Shown: positions 58,283 to 64,000 of the stretch, piece by piece | Layout of the letters: the number at the start of each line of letters is the position of its first letter | How positions within the stretch are numbered: position 1 is the stretch's first letter | DNA from: Polytrichum commune | Lineage: Eukaryota; Streptophyta; Polytrichopsida; Polytrichales; Polytrichaceae | Reading direction: 5' to 3' | DNA: 64,000 nt | NCBI GenBank assembly: GCA_950295325.1 | Contig: OX485809.1 | Span: 30,272,144 to 30,336,143 of the forward strand | Notes under the pieces: model-generated | What the model was told of the DNA's origin: nothing | Seen by the model: only the letters and a program-made list of their open reading frames with translations | Databases searched by the model: none | Program-made: the position numbers and the translations under genes

Positions 58283-58539
58283 ATAGGCTAGCACCTTACC
58301 TTAGAAGGCTTGTGCGCCACACCGGAAGCATCTTGGATTTTGTTATGTCCAATCCCATCAGCAATGTGGCACTCAACCCCCGTGATAATGTATATAGGAG
58401 CTCGTATATACAATCATGTGGCTCGTGAAATTCAATAAATTAATTTAATATCTCCGTGCATGTGGTTGTGTCCATGTGTTTCATATATCTAATGTTTGGA
58501 TTTTTTTTGTTGCCCATAGTCTCCCCCATTGTTGGACAA
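58283..58539. other. intergenic, no feature seen
   Basis: No supported feature. Confidence 0.4.
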
Positions 58540-59475
58540 TCCTTCCTGTCCACCCTCGTCCCCTGGCTCCCCTTCCCGCAGCATGACGGATTCCCAAATT
58601 CCCTCCCTCTATTAATTCTCAATGGTGGATGTAGCCTCAGCCGTGGATTACTCCTGAGACGTCAGCATCGACGATGGTGTTGTGAACAACCCCCCCCCCC
58701 CCAGAATTGTTGCCCACGCATACGCCCCATCCACCTATCCCTCTCCAAGGAGAAACGAACGCTTGTTGGGTGCCGACATGTGTCGCCCTTGAGGGACGTT
58801 GATGTTGCTTGTTGTGGGCTGAGCTAGCGTCTCCGCATGGAAGCTCCCCGGTGCGACCCTTCCCCCGTCGACTCCGTTCCTCCTCCTGCAAACTCCTCCG
58901 CAATCGTCGGCCCTCCATGCCTTGATTCCTCCCCAGGCACCCACAATGCCACAATTCAATCGGCTCCGGATGCTTTACTCGACGCCCCCGCGGTGCCGAT
59001 CGTGCCCTGCACCGACATCCCCAAAGCCAAGGGGCCTTTCTTTGTTCCCTCCCCCTTTTTCACCATTGCTTTCCTTATCTTGCATGTGCATGCCGTGCAC
59101 TTTACGAGCGCCCATCCCAAACTACCCCTCTCAATTCCCCACTTCATTTTTCCTATGGTATTGTTTCGCAAGTCGCTCCATGCTCGCTTGATGGCCGGCC
59201 CTCATTGCCTTCCTCATTGGAGAGGCACACCTTCAAGGCCGCATTTTCCGAGTCCGATTGTTGTTTGGCCCTCTGGAGAAGTGCAAGACATTCTCTCCCG
59301 CAGACCCCCTCGTATTCCACTTACAATATCACTTCGTACAATTTGGAAGCACGCCTGGATATATGGAAGAATAACACATATTTAGGGCCAGTCAACAAAC
59401 ATGGCTTCAGCCGCGGTCTGGAGATTTTCAAAGCCATGGAGGCCACGAAAAACAAGGACTCGATTGCAAAATAAA
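58540..59475 (+). pseudogene. GC-rich coding-like block, unrecognised (gene or transposon relic)
   Basis: Three overlapping plus-strand frames dominate: 58456-58827, 58837-59385 (182 codons, the longest unassigned frame of the window, Pro-rich at the start) and 59205-59474. The last ends in a protein-like stretch (ITSYNLEARLDIWKNNTYLG and KHGFSRGLEIFKAMEATKNK), suggesting the coding frame shifts near 59200. A 13-bp C tract interrupts the block at 58690-58702. The composition contrasts with the AT-rich sequence on both sides. I do not recognise any family. A broken captured gene fragment or a retroelement ORF1 are both possible. Confidence 0.3.
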
Positions 59476-61829
59476 TAAATAATGGGACGTAATAGTGGGA
59501 CTAGAAATGTCTATGGACTCCCTAAATGTGTGTAGGGGTAGAACATAGTGTTTGGTTATCTATGCTATTTGAAGTTCTTCAAGACATTGATGGTATTTCC
59601 ATTAAATTTGTATTTCAAACCCATTGAATAGATTCAATTTCCAATCATTCTCCGCATCTTCCCTTCCATTGGCAACGATATCTCATTTCATACGCAAATG
59701 TTATCATATATGATGCACTTTTTTGTTCACTTTGATAAATTTATGTCCAATAGTTGTATCCAATATTATATATATGGAATTTATATGTTGTCATCATTGG
59801 TCCAAATTTGAAAAGCATGTCGTTGAATAGCCTCAAAATCATCAAAAAGTCTCTGATTACCAAATATAGTGCTCCAATTGTTGTCCATTTTTTTCTTACA
59901 CCGCATTTTGTTTCTTACGTTTTTTTTCTCAGTTCGGTAAATGACATTTTTTTTAAAAATTTAAAATTTTTAATCATGTAGGACATTTCTCGTCTTACAA
60001 TAAAAAAAACTACCTCTTTTCATCCACTAGCACAGACCCTACCCTAGACCTGCTGCCCCTAGTAATTGTTTCCACATTATTTTACATGTATTGACTAGAT
60101 AAAAAAGGCCTTATATGTGATGGTATTTTACATGTAAACATGTTTCATTATTTTAAAACCCCCTATATTATATGTACGTTTTTTGCAAAATTTATATACA
60201 ATGAATATATTAGACCCTTATTTTTGTCACACGTTGTTTCTACAATTTTGGCTAGTGATCCCCCCCCCCGAGTAGCATGGCTACATAATAGACTGTAGGA
60301 TGTGGGTGTTATTTTAACTAATTATGCAAATAGGAATAGAATAATGAATTTTAAATAGATTATAACCTCACAAAGAGGCTCTAGATTTTGGACTTAGACA
60401 TGTACCATAGATTCCACTACACACATACACAAGGCCTAGTTCATGATGATTCAATTTGTGCATATTTAAGTTTTGACTAAGCTTTATGTACATGAGCCTA
60501 TTATGTAGACTTAAATTCATGTATATTCTTATTGTTTACAACAAATTTTTTTAATAAGAATACTAATCTCATGGTGACTAACGCATGCTAGTTTGGATTG
60601 TATTGATAGATGACTTTTAACCAAGGTATCTCTGCTCTCCCCTCTCTCTCCATGTGTCAAGAGTACAATGTTTCTTTGCACAATCAAGGACACGTGTCAA
60701 AAGTTGTTGCATGACATTGAGACTGAAGAATCCAACTTCAAAGCATCTATTAAACTAGCAATGAACTAAAACCAACACTAGTATGTGACACATAGTGTTG
60801 GATTTAGGTCAAGTGTTGCTTATGGATATTGGTACATCTTTATCCAAACCTATCTCCTTATACAACAACATGAAATACAACCGACTTACAAATCATTCAA
60901 AACAAATTGGAATGAATGTCAAAGGTCTACGTAACCAATAATATCATGCATATATGGGTGGATTTGGCATGTAATTTCAAACAAGTTATGATGGTGCTTT
61001 TCTAAAATTTCACCCAGACGGACATATGACTGTAGCATTTGGGACCAGTAACCGACAAAGTTAAGTGATAGCCACATAGTACTATTGGTGGGGGGTCACA
61101 CAATTGAAACTGGACGCGGGACTCATGAATATTATTAATGATTGACTGAAGCTATCATGTGACATGTACAATAAAATCGTTCAAAATATCTTAGTAATTG
61201 TTATGAAACTTATTATTTTCCCGTCATCTCAAAGCTAAGAGTCAAGAAAAACCTAGAGTAATAAATTCACCCACATCTTTGGAGCCAATAGAAGTGGGGA
61301 TTTGACTACTCGGACCGCCACCTTTCTCACCATACAAGCTAGTGTCATAGTCATCGTAGGTAAACAATTAACTTGGTGTCAAGGTCAATGTCTTTGGTCC
61401 ATGTGTGTATATGTGTAGGTCATTTATGGAAGGTTCACTGTATATGTTCAAAGTGCCCGCAGCCTAGGGCATTTGACTTCTCAGATCATTACAATTAATT
61501 CCAAGAGGTAAACCTTGCACTGCTACACTGATGATCCCAATTAGTGTGTGTCACTACTCAAAGTTAAATGGTGCAATAACTTCTTATGATTGAGTTCAAT
61601 TTTTACTAACAAAAATTCAATAGGTTGTTTAGACATTAAGGAACATGAATGACGTTGCTTGGTAAAACATTACAATCTCATTAAATGGTTATAGCACTGC
61701 GTAACTTTGCATAGTACCATATAGCATATATTAAGTAAAAGTCCCCAGAGCATAATGCAACTGGGGAACATGAAGATCTATGACAATATTACATTTGAAC
61801 ATTTTTGAAGTCCACATTTGGACAAGTGC
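59476..61829. other. intergenic, no gene recognised
   Basis: AT-rich sequence, with a C run near 60259. No frame with motifs. Confidence 0.4.
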
Positions 61830-62180
61830 TTTGGGACTCCTATGTTGGTAGTGTTGCAATGTATCCTTCTAATGGGTTTCTATATTACAAGCATATGAAT
61901 CCTAGGCAATTGACCTACATCACTAGAAACTCGTCTTATGTAACTAGAAAATTTGCATTGTTCTTTCATTGATGTGGGACGATTGCGTAGGACTTGTATG
62001 CTAACAGTGGTAATACATGCATTACAATCATATGAGTCTTAAGTAATTTACATGTGTCACTAAAAAATTATCATGCATCACCAAAAAATGTAAATATATA
62101 TCATAATGATAGATTTGCATACTTCTTTTAGTGACTCAAGTCAATTGCCTCGTACGTTGATAGTGATGATAGGATGAAAT
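61830..62180. repeat. Decayed tandem duplication, period about 150-165 bp
   Basis: CTATGTTGGTAGTGTTGCAA...AGCATATGAATCCTAGGCAA...AATTTGCATTGTTCTTTCAT is echoed by GTATGCTAACAGTGGTAATA...ATCATATGAGTCTTAAGTAA...GATTTGCATACTTCTTTTAG. A third partial unit starts ACGTTGATAGTGATGATAGG at about 62155. Weaker relatives may extend from 61460 to 62330. Confidence 0.6.
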
Positions 62181-63110
62181 GCACAATTCTAGTTGCAAAT
62201 TGAACATCAATCAAGGTTCATATCACATGTCAGGTGATTGGACATCCATGTCCACACACACAGTGCAAATACCTCAATACATTACCAGCATACGAGTCCC
62301 AAAGCACAACCCATGAACTGAAAATTTACCACCATGACAGATTTCCAAGTTTTCAATTGCTCTGTACTTGTCCTCAGCACTCATATTCTTCCGATATATT
62401 CTGTCCTAATGGGCTGTAAATTCTGGTCTATTCCACTAATCCAAATTCCACATCCAAAGTATGAAGGGTCAAGAGTTCTTCGAATATGAAACAACAAAAT
62501 TAAGATGCACATGTGTAAACAAAGTAATAGTTTATGGCTAGCTTCAATGGTATAATTGAAATGAATTTGGCACCAGGAATCTGAATGGAAGCAACGTCAA
62601 GGAGGTCATGTGCGTGTGGCCATTAATACTTGAAATTCAACCACCACTGGGTTGAGTATATAGATGTGATGAGCACAATATTGGAGCTCCAGGAGCCCAT
62701 TTCCCGAGTGTTTTTGTACAACAAATGGATTATCAATAAGTAATTCAACTTTCTTCAAGTCTCTCTTTAGATTTGCGTTGTACACTTCCAAATGTCAGAA
62801 CTTCGAGTTGCAAGAACAGCAGCAGAATTAAGCTAACTTAAATCCTACGCTCTTACAATGTTTATCATCAATCTCTTTTCGACCCCCTGATCCCGTATTT
62901 GGCGGAAGATCGGGTGGTCGTCTATGGTGCATGGATTAACTCATCGAATATGATCTGAATGCCCTCTACCTTCGCAAATCTTCGTTGAATAGTTCCATCG
63001 GGGGCACGGGGTCAAAATCTCACAAACTAATCTCAGCGTTCATCAAAAGTTCCTCGCTAACCTTGCAGCAGGGGATGTCTCAGAGGATACTATGTGGTGG
63101 CTGCTGGTCT
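62181..63110. other. 3' flank of the ERF gene
   Basis: This lies downstream of the ERF stop codon on the minus strand and so includes its 3' UTR, whose end I cannot place. There are no other features. The GC content falls steadily away from the gene. Confidence 0.5.
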
Positions 63111-64000
63111 TCAATAGTCGAAGAGGAAGTCGTAGATGGACAAGTGAACCGATTTTGAGTCTGCTTTGGAGGAGGCAGAGGAAGACGACACTTCATGTGG
63201 AGTGAGTCCTTGTGGGATGTCCAGGTCGGTGAGCATATCCACCAGCAGTTGGTGATGATCTTTATATTTCTCCACTACATCCAACTTCACATCGATCTGC
63301 ACTGCTTCATCGTATTCCACTGCACGTCGAGGGTGCTTGTCCCTAAATTGCTGGGTAATTAGTTCGCTTGTCTGACTCTGATGCACACTGTGAGCCTCCC
63401 GAGGCCTCTTGCTGGACTGAATCTGCTTGGCAATGTAGCTCTTGGTGTCCACTCGCCGGCTGTACGCGGACTGATCCCCGGGCGAAGACGAATTAACCTT
63501 CAAGATAGACCTGGCTATGGTCGTGCTGCTGCCAGGTGGGACCCGCCAGGGGTAGCTCAAGCGCAGGGGATGGCCAGCGGAATTAGCAGCAAGATGATGT
63601 CGATGAGGATTTGGAGCAGCCTGAGCAGCAGGGATGGGGAGGGAATTGAAACTCAAATTGTTGTGATGGTGATGATTCTTGGAAGCTGATCGGCTGGAGG
63701 TGGAGGCAAGAGGCGAAGGGTGTGAGGCAGGGTTGGAGAGGGCGGTGGTCGCCCTAAGGGGAAAGTTGAGGAGTGCTCTAGAGCCACGCATCTTGAGTGC
63801 AGCCCTGTCATAAGCAAGCGCAGCCTCCTCGGCGGTGTCGAAGGTGCCCAACCACATCCGTGCACCATGCTTCGCAGAGTCACGAATCTCGGCTGCGAAT
63901 TTCCCCCACGGTCGTTGCCTCACACCTCGGAAATGCATTGATGGCGATACAATATTCTTAGGCCGGGACGTACTTGGAGTCTGCTCATGCTGCAGAGCTG
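63111..64000 (-). CDS. AP2/ERF-domain transcription factor (ERF subfamily), 5'-partial
   Basis: Sequence-specific nuclear activator or repressor of the ethylene-response-factor type, expected to bind GCC-box DNA through a single AP2 domain. The frame enters at the window edge ([19 protein letters not shown]), then [20 protein letters not shown], and continues through the [19 protein letters not shown] helix region to [12 protein letters not shown]. These are the YRG and RAYD elements with the ERF-type Ala and Asp. FRG replaces the usual YRG. After the domain come Ser/His/Asn-rich low-complexity sequence, a Lys/Arg patch (QSSKRPREA), an acidic stretch ([14 protein letters not shown]) and the C-terminus SIYDFLFDY. 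The first ATG in the window (63938) abuts the domain, but the frame stays open upstream, so the real start lies outside. The domain resembles ERF group VIII/IX proteins. No intron is needed. The promoter is not in the window. Confidence 0.95.
   Translation of the reverse strand, partial: ALQHEQTPSTSRPKNIVSPSMHFRGVRQRPWGKFAAEIRDSAKHGARMWLGTFDTAEEAALAYDRAALKMRGSRALLNFPLRATTALSNPASHPSPLASTSSRSASKNHHHHNNLSFNSLPIPAAQAAPNPHRHHLAANSAGHPLRLSYPWRVPPGSSTTIARSILKVNSSSPGDQSAYSRRVDTKSYIAKQIQSSKRPREAHSVHQSQTSELITQQFRDKHPRRAVEYDEAVQIDVKLDVVEKYKDHHQLLVDMLTDLDIPQGLTPHEVSSSSASSKADSKSVHLSIYDFLFDY

Overview
This window reads as nuclear DNA from a land plant. It is AT-rich, gene-poor and built largely from old transposable elements. 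Only one conventional gene is well supported: an AP2/ERF transcription factor on the minus strand at the right edge (63111-64000), whose 5' end lies outside the window. The TTTAGGG repeats and the ERF domain indicate a plant. The style of the hAT-like and second transposase-like relics reminds me of seed-free plants (bryophyte, lycophyte or fern), but that is a weak, memory-based guess.

The dominant component is one family of LTR-type elements. It has ends TGTGAGCC...GGCCTCACA, 5-bp target-site duplications (TSDs), a TATA-like box about 88 bp inside the left end in five copies, and a conserved 3' terminal block containing GGACTAGGACGCTTAAGG. Intact-ended copies lie at 373-2160 (-), 11462-12906 (+), 17721-18658 (-), 23728-26875 (+), 24685-26184 (-) and 44998-46133 (+). 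There is an older probable copy at 22684-28527 and a 3' end only at 58245-58282. All look like solo LTRs with no internal region. At 22.7-28.5 kb three copies appear nested inside one another. Four copies carry a small open reading frame near the 3' end that encodes related peptides (core RGISLRACVAK..GWTLEKA). Between two of these copies most codon differences are synonymous. This is the most interesting signal in the window.

Other mobile DNA: a TIR family A (about 10 copies or fragments, ends AGGTAGACGTGCC/GGCACATCTACCT); a TIR family B (three copies of 350-377 bp with CACT-type ends); two PIF/Harbinger-type MITEs with TAA or TTA TSDs (43680-44227, 52194-52608); a 42-bp perfect-TIR element flanked by a 12-bp repeat (49107-49383); a decayed hAT transposase (19905-22062, +); a decayed second transposase-like gene (54295-56842, -); and a LINE reverse-transcriptase tail (43268-43591, +). 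A 39-bp insertion of TTTAGGG telomere repeats flanked by a 14-bp duplication sits inside the second transposase relic (55755-55793).

Tandem arrays are frequent: a 27-28 bp minisatellite of about 28 units at 18953-19735, arrays of 45-89 bp inside at least five of the LTR copies, a decayed 150-165 bp duplication at 61830-62180, and pure G or C runs of 13-20 bp. The rest (large parts of 28.5-36, 46-49 and 59.5-62 kb) shows no gene I can support. I found no rRNA, convincing tRNA, CRISPR array or organellar segment.
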